Assembly: GCF_004123295.1 (NCBI RefSeq)
Contig: NZ_SDMK01000002.1
Span: forward strand, 124,001-188,000
From: Silvibacterium dinghuense
GTDB taxonomy: Bacteria; Acidobacteriota; Terriglobia; Terriglobales; Acidobacteriaceae
Direction: 5' to 3'
Length of the DNA: 64,000 bases
Made by a program: the position numbers and the translations under genes. The notes under the pieces were generated by a model. That model saw only the letters and a program-made list of their open reading frames with translations, had not been told where the DNA came from and made no database searches. Shown piece after piece: positions 1-10,268 of the stretch. How positions within the stretch are numbered: the first letter of the stretch is position 1; every line of letters begins with the position of its first letter.

Positions 1-1154
1 CGTCGGGTCATCTCTTCCGCAGAGAGATTCCCCCAACGCCGTTCCACGTCGCCTTCATACTGGATTTCGTCATAAATAATGGGCTTGTTCCATGCCGCGC
101 GGCGCTCGGCAGACTTCTCGAAGTCATAGCTCTGCAGGCTGGCATGCGTGCACCAGGGTTTCGAATGGTCATAGATGACGGCAGAATGATGGATCGAGCG
201 TAGATGGCTGTATGGATCTTCGGCTTGCACGATACGAAAGAAGCGATCCCAGTCGGCGGTGGTCTTGGACTTCACCAGGTCATACTCGTTGGCGATGGAC
301 CACCAGACATTGCGATATGCCGCGAGGCGCGCGACAACATAGCGCAGGTAAAAATCATCGACCTCGGACGGCATAGCCTTGTATCCCCACGCATCGTAAG
401 GATGGAAGAGGATACAGTCGGCCTCGATGCCCGCGGATTGAAGCTCGACGATGCGTTTCTCGAGCAATTGGAAGTATGCAGGGTTAAAGCGCGCGTAGTC
501 ATTTGTGCCGCCGCGACTGTCTGCCGCTGCGCCGGTATTGGGAAAAGGAAGAATCTGAGCTCCCTGGCCCAGGGGCTTGGGCAGCACACAGGCGCGTGTT
601 TTGTTGAAAGCCCCTTTCATGCCGGCAAGCGAATCTGCGGCGTGTGCATCCCCGGTGAAAAAATAGGCGTAGGTTGTGGTGCCGAAGGGGAAGTATGGTG
701 TGCGATCGGCATGGAGAAAGTGATAGCGGTGCGCAGTCGTTACAGGGCCGTGATTCTCGGGGGAAGGTGCGGTGCAGTCAAAGCGGGTGCTGTGGCCGTT
801 GAGTTCCTTTGACGAGCTAGCAGTGACGCAGCTCCACGGCCCCTGCATATCGGGCATAAATCGGACCTTGTAAACGCCATCTCCGTCGTAGAAGCCCTTG
901 ACCTCAACGGTGCGATGTTCATGAGTAAAAGCGGCGCTGAATGTGACATCCTGGAACGGGTTGCCCGAGGCTGGGCCATGCAGCGCGAGTTCGAAGAGCC
1001 CCCATTGTTCAACCCTCTGCAGAGTGTCAGGAGAAGGAGAAGCTGTGGATCGGGTTTTCTCCGCGCTTTTGGCGAAAGCTGCCGGCTGCAGCGTGACGGC
1101 CATTGTGGCCGCGCCAAACTTGAGCATCTCTCTTCGATCCATCTTTCCGTCCAT
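1..1154 (-). CDS. Apiosidase-like exported glycoside hydrolase (DUF5060/DUF4038 type), C-terminus cut by window edge
   Basis: Reading the reverse strand from an ATG at 1154 gives about 384 uninterrupted codons that leave the window at position 1, so this is a 5' fragment. A second ATG at 1142 begins MDRREMLKFGAATMA, a plausible Tat-type signal (RRE-x-L, hydrophobic, AFA end), and may be the true start. An N-terminal beta-type stretch (about 45-125; WGLFELALHGP, then FYDGDGVYKVRFMP and GPWSC) fits the DUF5060 domain. It is followed by a TIM-barrel-like part with PYFPFGTTTYAY, ARFNPAYF, WWSIANEYDLV and KPIIYDEIQYEG; the Asn-Glu in IANEYD and the later DEIQYEG glutamates are good candidates for the catalytic pair. 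Known relatives hydrolyse apiose- or rhamnose-containing pectic side chains. It is divergent from the IclR regulator at 1359, which probably controls it. The exact substrate is inferred. Confidence 0.75.
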   Translation of the reverse strand, partial: MDGKMDRREMLKFGAATMAVTLQPAAFAKSAEKTRSTASPSPDTLQRVEQWGLFELALHGPASGNPFQDVTFSAAFTHEHRTVEVKGFYDGDGVYKVRFMPDMQGPWSCVTASSSKELNGHSTRFDCTAPSPENHGPVTTAHRYHFLHADRTPYFPFGTTTYAYFFTGDAHAADSLAGMKGAFNKTRACVLPKPLGQGAQILPFPNTGAAADSRGGTNDYARFNPAYFQLLEKRIVELQSAGIEADCILFHPYDAWGYKAMPSEVDDFYLRYVVARLAAYRNVWWSIANEYDLVKSKTTADWDRFFRIVQAEDPYSHLRSIHHSAVIYDHSKPWCTHASLQSYDFEKSAERRAAWNKPIIYDEIQYEGDVERRWGNLSAEEMTR

Positions 1155-1358
1155 CCCTGCAATTTGTCCCGGCACATGTCTTTCCGCCGCCGTACTGGAC
1201 GCATTGAGTTCTAACGGAGCTGAGAAAGCAAAGTCAATATATTTTGGAAATTAATGACGATAAGCGAAAATATTCATCGTGCCCTACAATATCGCACAAG
1301 CATCTACCCGGTTGAAGGCAGGCAAATACGCTGTGCTCCTTCGCGACGAGAGTGACGT
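1155..1358. promoter_or_regulatory. Divergent promoter region between apiosidase-like gene and IclR regulator
   Basis: A 204-bp non-coding gap separates two divergent starts. The middle (about 1235-1290) is AT-rich relative to its flanks and contains TTTTGGAAAT, which resembles one half of the TGGAAAT-type sites used by some IclR proteins. A convincing second half-site is not visible, so operator assignment is only a guess. No terminator or small gene is seen. Confidence 0.35.
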
Positions 1359-2189
1359 ATGAAGAAAACTGAAAGCAAATCGAAGGCTGGAATCCGCAGA
1401 CGGGTTCCCAAATGGGCGATGACGAACACGGAGACCGCGCCGGATGACGATGCTTATTACCTGCGATCGATCGGCCGGGCTCTCGATGTCCTGAATTGTT
1501 TCGACGGGCAGACTCCGTTGTCGTTGAAGGAGATCAGCATGCGGGTGGGATTACCGGAGTCCTCGCTCTTCCGCGTGTTGCGAACGCTCGAAAAGCATGA
1601 GTATCTGCAGCAGTTCCGCGATGGCACCTATCAATTGTCGCCGCGGCTGATCTTCGGATGGCTCGTGCGGGCTGCTGACAAAGTGCGGGATACGGCGCGT
1701 CCTGAGCTGGAACGCCTGGTGAACGCGTTCAATGAAACAGCGAGCCTGGCGTATTTATTCGATGACCGCATTCACGTGCTCGATTGCATGGAGACCTTCC
1801 ATGAGATTCGCATGACCAATAAAATCGGGCGCGTGCTTCCGCCACATTGCTCTGCGCTGGGCAAGGCCATTACCGCGTTCCAGGAGCGCAGCCAGGCAGA
1901 TCGCTTGCTTGAGGTATACGGCTTGACGCCACGTACCGAGCACACGATCACTGATCGTCAAAAGCTCTTCGCGGAGTTTGCGCACGTACGCAAAAGTGGT
2001 GTGGCCTGCGATCGCGAGGAGTCTATCCGCGGCGGTATTTGTTTTGCGGCCGCAATGCATGCGGAGAATAAACCGGTCGTCGCTGCCATCAGTTTGTCGA
2101 CGCCGGCGATTCGCATGGATAGCAAGCGTGAGCTGGAGATTCAGGCTGCACTGCTCGAAGCAGCTCAGAGCATCGCTCGCAAGCTATAG
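1359..2189 (+). CDS. IclR-family transcriptional regulator
   Basis: The 276-aa protein has the standard IclR layout: a variable N-terminal extension (1-30), a winged helix-turn-helix (about 35-95; SIGRALDVLNCF, LSLKEISMRVGLPESSLFRVLRTLEKHEYL, then QLSPRL) and a C-terminal GAF-like effector domain (about 110-270; LEYLxN-like segment, PPHCSALGKAI, VRKSGVACDREES, ISLSTPAIR). IclR proteins bind inverted repeats as dimers or tetramers and respond to small carbon-source-derived ligands. The gene is divergent from the apiosidase-like hydrolase and upstream of a large TonB-dependent receptor, so it is the best candidate for controller of this carbohydrate locus. ATG 1359 lacks a strong ribosome-binding site; an in-frame ATG at 1419 would remove the basic extension and is possible. 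Confidence 0.9.
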   Translation: MKKTESKSKAGIRRRVPKWAMTNTETAPDDDAYYLRSIGRALDVLNCFDGQTPLSLKEISMRVGLPESSLFRVLRTLEKHEYLQQFRDGTYQLSPRLIFGWLVRAADKVRDTARPELERLVNAFNETASLAYLFDDRIHVLDCMETFHEIRMTNKIGRVLPPHCSALGKAITAFQERSQADRLLEVYGLTPRTEHTITDRQKLFAEFAHVRKSGVACDREESIRGGICFAAAMHAENKPVVAAISLSTPAIRMDSKRELEIQAALLEAAQSIARKL

Positions 2190-2257
2190 TCGCGGGTGGC
2201 TTCATATCCTCGTTCTAGCTTTCTGGAGAATTCCGCCAAACGGATTTTCCTATGCAG

Positions 2258-2284
2258 TGGCGGTCTTCAGCCTGAAGACCGCCA
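2258..2284. terminator. Perfect 13-bp inverted repeat downstream of the IclR gene
   Basis: The arms TGGCGGTCTTCAG and CTGAAGACCGCCA are exact reverse complements around a single base, so RNA from either strand would form a very stable hairpin. It lies 70 bp after the IclR stop and about 190 bp before the receptor start. There is no strong T tract directly after it, so it may be a terminator/attenuator or a repeat-type element rather than a classic intrinsic terminator. Confidence 0.5.
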
Positions 2285-2367
2285 TCGTGCCAATTAGGCT
2301 TTTCTGCCGAAGATATTTATTTTCAGTGTTTGAAATCCCTCCTCTCGCCGGTACCCGGCATTTGTCT

Positions 2368-2462
2368 TTGAATTTTCAAGTTCTCCATAAATGTCGCTTG
2401 ACATTCGTTTGCTCCGTAAACTATTTTCGCGTCCGATCAATAATTTTTACTTTTCAAGTAAA
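2368..2462 (+). promoter_or_regulatory. Leader of the receptor gene with two short inverted repeats
   Basis: TTGAATTTTCAA (2368-2379; 5-bp arms, 2-bp spacer) and TTTACTTTTCAAGTAAA (2446-2462; 7-bp arms, 3-bp spacer) lie in an AT-rich stretch before the receptor. The second directly abuts the GCGGAG ribosome-binding site, so it could act as an operator or as an RNA hairpin that occludes translation. Function is not established. Confidence 0.3.
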
Positions 2463-2474
2463 GCGGAGTTTCGC

Positions 2475-5400
2475 ATGAAAAGGCACATGACTCATCTTTC
2501 GGCGAGTCTTGTTTTTCTCACTTGTGGATTGGCTATGGCGCAGGAGGTTCGTTCCACTATCGCAGGTCATGTTTCCGATAGCACCGGGGCGCGTGTTCCA
2601 GGCGCGCAGATCACGGTTCGAAACACGGACACCGGGGTGGTTACGACGGTAAAAACGAACGAAACAGGCGATTACACGGTTCCATTCCTGCAGCAGGGAA
2701 CCTACGACGTGATCGCAAGCGAACCAGGATTCAAGGCTACGCATTATGCGGGGTTGCTGCTTTCAACCGAGCAAACGCTGACCGAGAATATCGTTCTTGC
2801 CATCGGTAACGTGAGCGAGACGGTGACAGTTGCCAGCGAAGGTGCGCTGATCGACACCGCCACAGCAGAGACGGGACAGACTTTGACCGCGAAAGAGGTA
2901 GAAGATCTACCGAGCAATGGCCGCTCGCCCCTGGGTTTTGCGCGCGATGAATATGGCGTGGTCTCCAAGGGTAAGCATTCGCAGGCGCAGACAAGGCCTT
3001 TCGACAATAGCGCGGCCGACGACTTCTCCCTTGGCGGAGGCAACTCGGCGTCGAACGAACTGCTGTTGAATGGTGTGCCGAATATGCAGGACTCAAGCCG
3101 CACGGCAGGTTATAGCCCGCAACTTGATTCCGTGGATGCAGTCCACGTGGACGAATTTACTTCGGATGCCTCCTTTGGTGACACCTCTGGTGGCACGGTG
3201 AACATCACGACCAAGCCTGGAACCAATACCTTTCATGGGAGCGCATCAGAATACTACTCAGGCTCCCGTCCGTTGACCGCGGAGCCCTATTTCACGACAC
3301 AGGGTGCGAGCGTGAGCTCGACGCATTTCAACCAGTTTGGCGGAGCTATTGGCGGGCCGGTATATATCCCACATGTTTTTGATGGACATAACCGGGTTTT
3401 CTTTGAGTATGCGTTCGAAGGCTACATCGGAGCACTCCCTTCGACCTTCATCGGTAGCGTGCCGACTGAGGCCGAGCGGAAGGGCGACTTCTCGTCGCTG
3501 CTGGCTGTCTCGCCGGAATATCAGCTTTACAATCCGTATGATGTGACAGCCACAACCGCGAATGGCAAGACAACTTATACTCGTGCGGCGATCAATGACA
3601 ATATCATGTCCAACGCCGGGCTCTCGGTAAACTCGGTCGGTGAGAACTATCTTGCCTTGTTCCCATCGCCAAACTATAGCGGACCGTCAACCAAGGATGA
3701 CGGCACGAATAACTTCTTCGCAAGCGATCCGACGCAGAATAACTACAAGTCCAATGCGCTGCGCGTCGATGTGGCGATTTCACAGGCGAATAAGATTTAT
3801 GGGGAAGTGCACCGCAGCACCTCCTACACAAATCAGTCGAATGTATTTCACTCGATTGCGACTGGAACGAGCGCAGAAGTGCTGCTGTGGGGCGGCTCGA
3901 TTGATGATACTCACACCTTCAACAGTACGACCTTTTTGGATACGCGGCTTGGCTTCAGCCGCAGCATAAACAGCTCAAACCCAAACAGCTATGGCACGGA
4001 CCCCACAACGCTGGGCTTCCCGTCTTATATTCGTGGCGATTCGACGGCGTACGCCATTCCGCGGCTGACATTCTCAGATGATGGATATAGCAATATTCCG
4101 AGCATCAGCAGCGAGCCTGGAAGCACGGCGTCTTACGATAGCATTCAACTCTTCGCCAGTTTAAACAAGTCGATTGGCCGGCACACAATCAAGATCGGTC
4201 CAGATATTCGAGCGAATAAGGACTCGGTGTTATCGCCTGGCAATGCGGATGGCGACTATAGCTTTAGTACTGGTTCAACAGACTTCCTGACCAGTGGATC
4301 TACTGGAACAGTACAGCCCTTCGGCAGTACTTTTGCCATGCTCTATCTTGGACTACCGAGCAGTGGTTCTTACGATGTGAATACCAAGTTCCAGTACAAC
4401 AACTGGTATAACGCGTTATTCATTCAGGATGACTGGAAGATCCGCCCGAACCTCACGGCCAGCCTCGGGCTCCGTCTCGAGCACGAGACGCCAGTGAACG
4501 AGAGCAATAACAAGATGACCACGGCATGGGATCCGAATGTCGAAAATGCATCTTCATCGGCTGCCGCAGCAGCCTATGCGGCCGATCCTTCGCTGCTGCC
4601 TGTTGCTGACTTCAAGCCGACCGGCGGGTTATATTATGCCAACAGCAGCGACCGGCACGCGTATCATACGGCGCCGTTGTACCTTGGGCCCCGTCTTGGC
4701 CTGGCCTACTCGCCTGAACTTACACACGGCACTACGGCCATCCGTCTGGGCTGGGGGGTGTTCGAAAATCCGTTCAACAACTATTACCAGGGGCAGACAT
4801 ACGGTTATTCGCAGACGACCAGCATGATCGTATCGAATGACAGCAATCAGACGGTCGCAACGACTCTGTCCGATCCCTTCCCGACAGCCAGCAATCCTAT
4901 TGTTCAGCCGGCAGGCGCCGCGTGGGGCATCAATACGAACCTGGGTAGCAAGATGGTGTTTTACGGCAATATCAAGGTCCCGTATGCGATGCGTAGCAGC
5001 CTGGACATTCAGCAGCAGTTTGGAAAGAACTGGATGCTGGATATCGGCTATATCAATACTCACCAGGTGCATCTCTCTTATTCGAACACGATTACAGGTG
5101 GATCGGGATCCGTTCCTGTCTCCTATCTCAGCCGGTCGCGATATTACGATGCAGCGCTCACGGCAGAGTACAACACTACGGTCGCCAACCCATATAAAGG
5201 CACGCTGGTAGGGCCTGGAGCGACGACAGGGATTAACACCGCCTCCACACTCTCGGTATCGCAGTTGTTGTGGCCTTATTCCGAATACAGCAGCGTGACC
5301 CAGCAGCTGGTCCCGTATGGGAATGCAAATTACAACGCATTGCTTATTCGTCTCGAAAAGCGCATGGCAAATGGGCTTGATCTGGATGTGAACTATACCT

Positions 5401-6056
5401 ATTCGCGCAACCTCGGCGCAGAATCGCAGCTGAACACCGCTGGCGCACTCTGGTATGGAGAAACAGCCTCGGATTTCCCACACAGCCTGCATCTCACGGC
5501 CATCTACCAACTCCCGTTTGGAAAAGGGCGCGCCTTCCTTGGTAACGCATCGAAGCTTGTAGATGAAGCACTTGGCGGATGGGAGCTGAGCACAATCTAT
5601 AGCTTTGACTCGGGTACTCCGTATAGCTGGGGCAATGTGATTTATAACGGCAACTGGCACGATATCGATAACAATCCGCACAACGCCAAGGGAGAGGCTT
5701 TCAATACGAAGGTCTTTGATACACGTACCTGCGAAAACGGTACGACTACCTGCAACAATACTGTCGGATCGTCGAGTTACAACCCGAGCATTCAGCCGAA
5801 TGCTTATAACAATCGCACCTTCCCGCTCTATGCGTGGAGAGCCGATCCAACCAATAACTGGGATTTCTCGATGCTGAAAAACTTCCGTATCCACGATCGG
5901 TTGCAGATTCAGCCTCGCATAGATGCTTTCAATATCTTTAATCGCGTGCAGTTCAGTGCGCCAAACTTGAGTCCGACCTCATCGGCCTTTGGTACGATTA
6001 CTGCTCAACAGAACACGAATCGTCAGCTGCAGGGCGGAATTCATATCCTGTTTTAA
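2475..6056 (+). CDS. Oar-like TonB-dependent receptor with N-terminal carboxypeptidase-regulatory domain
   Basis: The start at ATG 2475 is chosen over an upstream in-frame ATG at 2391 because it has GCGGAG seven bases ahead and begins a clean Sec signal (MKRHMTHL...CGLAMAQEV). The product is 1193 aa. Order: signal (1-23); CarboxypepD_reg/Cna-B-like domain (about 25-110; IAGHVSDSTGARVPGAQITV, YDVIASEPGFK); plug (about 120-250; DLPSNGRSP, SNELLLNGVPN, GGTVNITTKPGTNTFHGSASEYY); then a very long beta-barrel with many alternating aromatic strands and terminal residues ILF. Such proteins take up large or bulky substrates across the outer membrane using TonB energy. Flanked by an apiosidase-like enzyme, IclR regulator and hydrolases, it most likely imports plant oligosaccharides, but the ligand is inferred. 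Confidence 0.92.
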   Translation: MKRHMTHLSASLVFLTCGLAMAQEVRSTIAGHVSDSTGARVPGAQITVRNTDTGVVTTVKTNETGDYTVPFLQQGTYDVIASEPGFKATHYAGLLLSTEQTLTENIVLAIGNVSETVTVASEGALIDTATAETGQTLTAKEVEDLPSNGRSPLGFARDEYGVVSKGKHSQAQTRPFDNSAADDFSLGGGNSASNELLLNGVPNMQDSSRTAGYSPQLDSVDAVHVDEFTSDASFGDTSGGTVNITTKPGTNTFHGSASEYYSGSRPLTAEPYFTTQGASVSSTHFNQFGGAIGGPVYIPHVFDGHNRVFFEYAFEGYIGALPSTFIGSVPTEAERKGDFSSLLAVSPEYQLYNPYDVTATTANGKTTYTRAAINDNIMSNAGLSVNSVGENYLALFPSPNYSGPSTKDDGTNNFFASDPTQNNYKSNALRVDVAISQANKIYGEVHRSTSYTNQSNVFHSIATGTSAEVLLWGGSIDDTHTFNSTTFLDTRLGFSRSINSSNPNSYGTDPTTLGFPSYIRGDSTAYAIPRLTFSDDGYSNIPSISSEPGSTASYDSIQLFASLNKSIGRHTIKIGPDIRANKDSVLSPGNADGDYSFSTGSTDFLTSGSTGTVQPFGSTFAMLYLGLPSSGSYDVNTKFQYNNWYNALFIQDDWKIRPNLTASLGLRLEHETPVNESNNKMTTAWDPNVENASSSAAAAAYAADPSLLPVADFKPTGGLYYANSSDRHAYHTAPLYLGPRLGLAYSPELTHGTTAIRLGWGVFENPFNNYYQGQTYGYSQTTSMIVSNDSNQTVATTLSDPFPTASNPIVQPAGAAWGINTNLGSKMVFYGNIKVPYAMRSSLDIQQQFGKNWMLDIGYINTHQVHLSYSNTITGGSGSVPVSYLSRSRYYDAALTAEYNTTVANPYKGTLVGPGATTGINTASTLSVSQLLWPYSEYSSVTQQLVPYGNANYNALLIRLEKRMANGLDLDVNYTYSRNLGAESQLNTAGALWYGETASDFPHSLHLTAIYQLPFGKGRAFLGNASKLVDEALGGWELSTIYSFDSGTPYSWGNVIYNGNWHDIDNNPHNAKGEAFNTKVFDTRTCENGTTTCNNTVGSSSYNPSIQPNAYNNRTFPLYAWRADPTNNWDFSMLKNFRIHDRLQIQPRIDAFNIFNRVQFSAPNLSPTSSAFGTITAQQNTNRQLQGGIHILF

Positions 6057-6069
6057 AAACATTTACAGC

Positions 6070-6107
6070 AAAGCAGAAGGCCCACTACATGACGGGCCTT
6101 CTGCTTT
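6070..6107. terminator. Bidirectional intrinsic terminator between convergent genes
   Basis: A 14-bp perfect stem, AAAGCAGAAGGCCC with GGGCCTTCTGCTTT, surrounds a 10-base loop. The A and T ends give both strands a short U tract. It sits between the stop of the plus-strand receptor (6056) and the stop of the minus-strand GH95 gene (6124), so it can serve both. Confidence 0.9.
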
Positions 6108-6123
6108 ACGGCGGAGATAACTG

Positions 6124-8703
6124 TTAAACAAAGGTAAGCCGATAATGTTGCCCGGCTTTAACCGATAGCGATGGGAGCAATTCTGACGATGCACGGAATG
6201 GATGCCCATTGATGGATGCAACAGATTCTCCGGCAGGCAGCTGCAAGCGGTAAACATGATCGAGGGTTGCTCGGAAGGTCGCTGCGGTCGCCTTGCCGTT
6301 GGTCCATTGCAGATCGATCTCAAGGCCGCCGCGAGCACGCAAGCCTCGAAAATTGCCATTGGGCCATGCGGATGGGAGAGCAGGGAGCAGACGCAGTGTC
6401 GTCTCTGTCCCCTTATCACTGCTGCGTGCATCGAGTGGCGTGTGGCCATGCGATTGTAGAAGCATTTCGATAAAGCCACAGGGCGCACCGAGATTGCCAT
6501 CGATCTGAAATGGCGAGTTCTCCTTCAGGCCGCAGACGTCGAAGAGATTTGGACGAACAGACTGGCGAAAGAGTTCGCGGATATTTGCATAACAGGCCTC
6601 TCCATCCTGAAGGCGTGCCATGCAGTTGATGATCCAGGAACGTGACCATCCAGTAGAACCTCCACCCGCAGCGAGTCGTCGGTCAAGAACGAGACGGGTG
6701 GCACGGGCAAGTTCGGGTGTTTCGTCAGGTGTGATCTGGTCTTCGGGGAAGAGCCCGAAGAGATGCGAGATGTGGCGATGGCCTGGCTCATGGTCTTTGT
6801 AATCCTGCTGCCATTCCTGCAGTCGTCCATCCTGGGCAATCTGATAAGGCGGGAGCTGTACAAGCGCTTCTCTTGCGCGCTGGAGGATTTCAGTATCCTT
6901 CGCAACAAGTGCGGTGCTCTGCAGGCAAGTCGCCGCCTCAAGCAATCGAGAAAACACCGCACGTGTAATAGCGATGTCCATGGTGGGCGCCATGCAGAGG
7001 TTGTGGCTTTTGCCGTCGGGAAGCTCGTAGGCATTCTCTGGCGAGCAGGAAGGGCCGGTGAGAAGATGTCCGGTTTGCGGGTCGCGGACGAGATAGTCGA
7101 GAAGGAACGCAGCATTCTCACGTAATGCGGGATACGCTTGCTCCGCGAGGAAACGCGCATCTCCGTGAAATGCATAATGCTGCCATAGATGCAGCGAAAG
7201 CCAACTGCCCCCCATCGGCCATACACCGCCGCCGAGCCCGTCGATGGGGCAGGCGTCGCCCCAGATATCAGTGTTGTGGTGCACAACAGCGCCGCGTGCA
7301 TGATACATTGCGCGCGCAGTGCGCATGCCTTGCGGGAGCGTGGCATGAAGGAGATCGAAGAGGGGAAGCTGTAGCTCGGCGAGGTTTGCCGTATTGGCGA
7401 ACCAATAGTTCATCTCCGTGTTGATGTTGATGGTGTACTTCGATCCCCATGGCGGATCGATGCTTTCGTTCCAGATGCCCTGCAGATTTGAAGCGAGGGT
7501 GCCTGGACGCGAGCTGGAGATGAGCATGTAACGCCCATATTGAAAGTAGATGGGCAGAAGATGAATATCTTCTCGGCCCTGCTTCATGGCATTTACACGT
7601 TGATCGGTCGCTACCGCTGCATTTGGATCTGGACCGAAGTCAATCGAGGCTCGGCGGAAATAGCGGCGATGATCGGCAAGATGCCAGCTGCGGAGTTCAG
7701 CGTAGGAGCGGTGCATCGCCGCTGAGAGATTGCGATCGACAGCGGCACGCATGGCCGCCTGATCTCCTGTAAGAACATCCGCATCCACGCCGGAAGATCT
7801 TCCGGTATGTGCGGGATAGCGATAGCTGGTCGCGCAATCAAGCAGCAGGGTTACGGCGTTAGCACCTGTAACCTGGAGTATGTTGCCCGCAGCGACCATG
7901 GAGCTGCCACCGTCGCAAATCACGCGAAGCTCGGAGAGGAAGCGAACCCCAGTCGGATGCTCCTTTACTGCAAGGCCAGGATTGTCATGGAAGGGAAGCG
8001 CCTGGCCGGTCATCACGAGACTGTGTGAGGAAGCCGCCTCAACCGAAAAACTCTGCGGGCGATCGAGCGTGGCATGGAAGGACAGGCTGGCTGGCCTGCT
8101 TGTGGTCAGGCGGATAACGAGAACCTGGTCTGGCGCAGAAGAAAAGACTTCACGACGATACTCGATCCCTTGATGCGTGAAGCGCGTCGTGACAATAGCC
8201 GTGTCGAGATCCAGGTCGAGACGATAGGCATCGACTGCGGAAGCATCGGTGATGCCGAGTGGAGAGAAGTCGAGATGAAGATCGCCGAGCGTCTGATAGC
8301 AAGGCATGCGCCGCGGGAGAGCTAGGACATCACGGGTCGCAAGAGCTTCAGCTGCTGCAATATCTCCCTGGAAAAGCAGCTCGCGAATCTTCGGAATCGC
8401 TTCGGCTGCGGCAGGGTTGGTGCGGTCGCGGTTGGGTTCGCCATCCCAGATGGATTCTTCATTGAGCTGAATCCGTTCGATGGCAGGGTTGCCGAAGACG
8501 ACCGCACCGAGGCGCCCATTGCCGACGGGCAGTGCATCCGGCCATTTTGATGCCGGTTGTGCAAAGTGCAGCGTGTAAGGGCTTGGGCTCTGCTCTTCTT
8601 TCGTTGCGAGAGCAGAGGCCAGTCCATGGCTGATGGGCGCTGCAAGCACTGCCGCGCCACCAAGGAAGCTGCGTCGGGATAGATGGGGGATGGAATGTTT
8701 CAT
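6124..8703 (-). CDS. GH95 family alpha-L-fucosidase/alpha-L-galactosidase, Tat-exported
   Basis: The 859-aa product begins with a Tat signal ([15 protein letters not shown] at about 9-23) and matches the GH95 layout: N-terminal beta-supersandwich (about 42-290; [26 protein letters not shown]), an (alpha/alpha)6 barrel (about 330-730) and a C-terminal beta domain. Residues equivalent to the known GH95 catalytic set are present: Asn426 and Asn428 in NINTEMNYW, Glu556 in PSCSPENAY and Asp735 in [10 protein letters not shown]. The family inverts alpha-1,2-linked L-fucose or the related L-galactose from glycans or plant xyloglucan and pectin. Its ATG overlaps the stop of the GH79-like gene upstream (ATGA), so the two are translationally coupled. 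Periplasmic or outer-surface location is inferred from the signal. Confidence 0.93.
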   Translation of the reverse strand: MKHSIPHLSRRSFLGGAAVLAAPISHGLASALATKEEQSPSPYTLHFAQPASKWPDALPVGNGRLGAVVFGNPAIERIQLNEESIWDGEPNRDRTNPAAAEAIPKIRELLFQGDIAAAEALATRDVLALPRRMPCYQTLGDLHLDFSPLGITDASAVDAYRLDLDLDTAIVTTRFTHQGIEYRREVFSSAPDQVLVIRLTTSRPASLSFHATLDRPQSFSVEAASSHSLVMTGQALPFHDNPGLAVKEHPTGVRFLSELRVICDGGSSMVAAGNILQVTGANAVTLLLDCATSYRYPAHTGRSSGVDADVLTGDQAAMRAAVDRNLSAAMHRSYAELRSWHLADHRRYFRRASIDFGPDPNAAVATDQRVNAMKQGREDIHLLPIYFQYGRYMLISSSRPGTLASNLQGIWNESIDPPWGSKYTININTEMNYWFANTANLAELQLPLFDLLHATLPQGMRTARAMYHARGAVVHHNTDIWGDACPIDGLGGGVWPMGGSWLSLHLWQHYAFHGDARFLAEQAYPALRENAAFLLDYLVRDPQTGHLLTGPSCSPENAYELPDGKSHNLCMAPTMDIAITRAVFSRLLEAATCLQSTALVAKDTEILQRAREALVQLPPYQIAQDGRLQEWQQDYKDHEPGHRHISHLFGLFPEDQITPDETPELARATRLVLDRRLAAGGGSTGWSRSWIINCMARLQDGEACYANIRELFRQSVRPNLFDVCGLKENSPFQIDGNLGAPCGFIEMLLQSHGHTPLDARSSDKGTETTLRLLPALPSAWPNGNFRGLRARGGLEIDLQWTNGKATAATFRATLDHVYRLQLPAGESVASINGHPFRASSELLPSLSVKAGQHYRLTFV

Positions 8704-10109
8704 GCTTTTTTGAGCGCAAGACCGCGAAGTGCGTAGGTGTTTGCTGTATACGGAGACGCAGTTACAGACGATTTGTATGCATCATGTGTCTCAGATATTT
8801 CGATCCCATCCTTCGCCGCGAGGGAGGGAGCGTGCAAGACTGATCTCTTTGCCGCAGCGATGCCGGCAGGAAGTGAGAGCTGAGTCTCATGAGCTGTGGA
8901 GTTTACGATGACTAATTCATGCTCTTTGGGATGTGCGAAGGTAAAAGCCTCTACATTGGCTTCGGTTCCTGCCAGACGTGTAGGGATCATCGAAGCGCCG
9001 GCAAAGCGTGCGACGAAACGGATGCCGAAGAATTCCGGGCGACGCGTGAAGCCGCGTGAGGGAGCGCCGACAATAGGAGAGTAGATGCCGTTGCCACCGC
9101 CATGAAGATTGACCCCTGCCCATCCCCGCTGCATACAGCGAAGGATGTAGCCTGCAGACCAGAGCGCAGAGGCATATCCATCGGATATGCCCGGCTGACC
9201 GCCATTCCAGCAGGAATTGCCTTCAGACATGCGATAGGGAAGATGCGCGAGCCGACGTGCATCTTCGATAACAGAGAGATCGCGGTTCTTGAGCGTGCTT
9301 GAAACCGGATCTTCGCTGAGCAAATTATCGAGCGTGGCATGAGGGCTGCCCGCAGGGCCCATGGCATAGTAATGGCTGGTGAGGAGGACCACATCGGGAT
9401 GATGAGGAGCTTCCTGCGCGAAGGCCGTCAGATAGGAGAGCTTGTTCGATATGTCCGGTCCTGCAAAGCGTGCACCGGGCGCAGCATGCGCCACTCTGTC
9501 ACGGAAGTGATTCCACTCGGCAAGATAGTCGGCAGGAGTATAGGTGGCAGGGCGGTAGCGATTGCGAAAGCTGTCTGGCTCATTTCCTATCTGAAAGGCT
9601 AGGAGCCGTGAGCCAAGAATGCGCTGTGCCGCGGCAGCCTCGCTCGCCGCATTTTCCGCTGTTCCGCGGCCTAAATTTAGCCCGTAGAGGCAACTCCATC
9701 CAGTGGCATCGAGAAAGCCGCGCAGTTGATGCAGTGCGAGAGCTGTGGTGATCGTCCCCGTCTTGACGGTCTTTGAGGTGTCGGGTCCGAAGGCTTCGAA
9801 GGGTGGTGGAGCCGATGGATTCTCTGCTGAAAATGTTGTGAACTCGCTCGAACCTCCTCCGATACGTAGGTTCCCCGACCGTGAGAGCTCACGGAAGAGC
9901 GCAATCAGTTTGTGATTCTGCGGCGAAAAGAAATCAGGATTCGCAAGCTGGGCACTTTCATAAGACAAACCGATAAAGTCAGTGGGAACTGTGGGCGAGG
10001 GGGAGTCGGGATCAAAGACAAGAGACGGTTGTTGCGGGGATTGGGCCCTGGCACAGCGCAGAGCAACCGCAGAAGCAGCAAGCGAGGCAAGAAAATGGCG
10101 GCGATTCAT
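8700..10109 (-). CDS. GH79-like beta-glucuronidase/heparanase-family exported hydrolase
   Basis: ATG 10109 is preferred over the longer frame because it begins the Tat-type signal [17 protein letters not shown]...ARAQ. The 469-aa protein has the clan GH-A pair expected of GH79: [10 protein letters not shown] (Glu177, proton donor) and [14 protein letters not shown] (Glu296, nucleophile), with IGGGSSEF in an early barrel strand and a C-terminal beta-sandwich (about 370-469) like the Glyco_hydro_79 C domain. Characterised relatives remove beta-linked glucuronic acid or 4-O-methyl-glucuronic acid from arabinogalactan or related polymers. It is the first gene of a two-gene operon with the GH95 enzyme (4-base overlap). 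The start has no obvious Shine-Dalgarno sequence. Exact bond specificity is not readable from sequence. Confidence 0.8.
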   Translation of the reverse strand: MNRRHFLASLAASAVALRCARAQSPQQPSLVFDPDSPSPTVPTDFIGLSYESAQLANPDFFSPQNHKLIALFRELSRSGNLRIGGGSSEFTTFSAENPSAPPPFEAFGPDTSKTVKTGTITTALALHQLRGFLDATGWSCLYGLNLGRGTAENAASEAAAAQRILGSRLLAFQIGNEPDSFRNRYRPATYTPADYLAEWNHFRDRVAHAAPGARFAGPDISNKLSYLTAFAQEAPHHPDVVLLTSHYYAMGPAGSPHATLDNLLSEDPVSSTLKNRDLSVIEDARRLAHLPYRMSEGNSCWNGGQPGISDGYASALWSAGYILRCMQRGWAGVNLHGGGNGIYSPIVGAPSRGFTRRPEFFGIRFVARFAGASMIPTRLAGTEANVEAFTFAHPKEHELVIVNSTAHETQLSLPAGIAAAKRSVLHAPSLAAKDGIEISETHDAYKSSVTASPYTANTYALRGLALKKA

Positions 10110-10268
10110 GAGGGTATAGGGCAAGAGATGCAATGTATCCGCATCGCTGCAGCACAAAAATCAGCACCACCTGTGTATCACTTCGTTATGAGAAATTGGA
10201 AGCTTCATTGCGGAAGCTCAGTATCAGCGATTTGTATTCATACGCGTGTGTTCAGAGCTGCTAAGGAG

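Noticed and set aside
4629-5894. 421-codon open frame on the minus strand inside the first receptor gene
   Set aside because: It is antisense to a well-supported receptor, has no family motif, signal or ribosome-binding site, and its residue mix (many Arg, Ile, Val) is typical of an antisense shadow.
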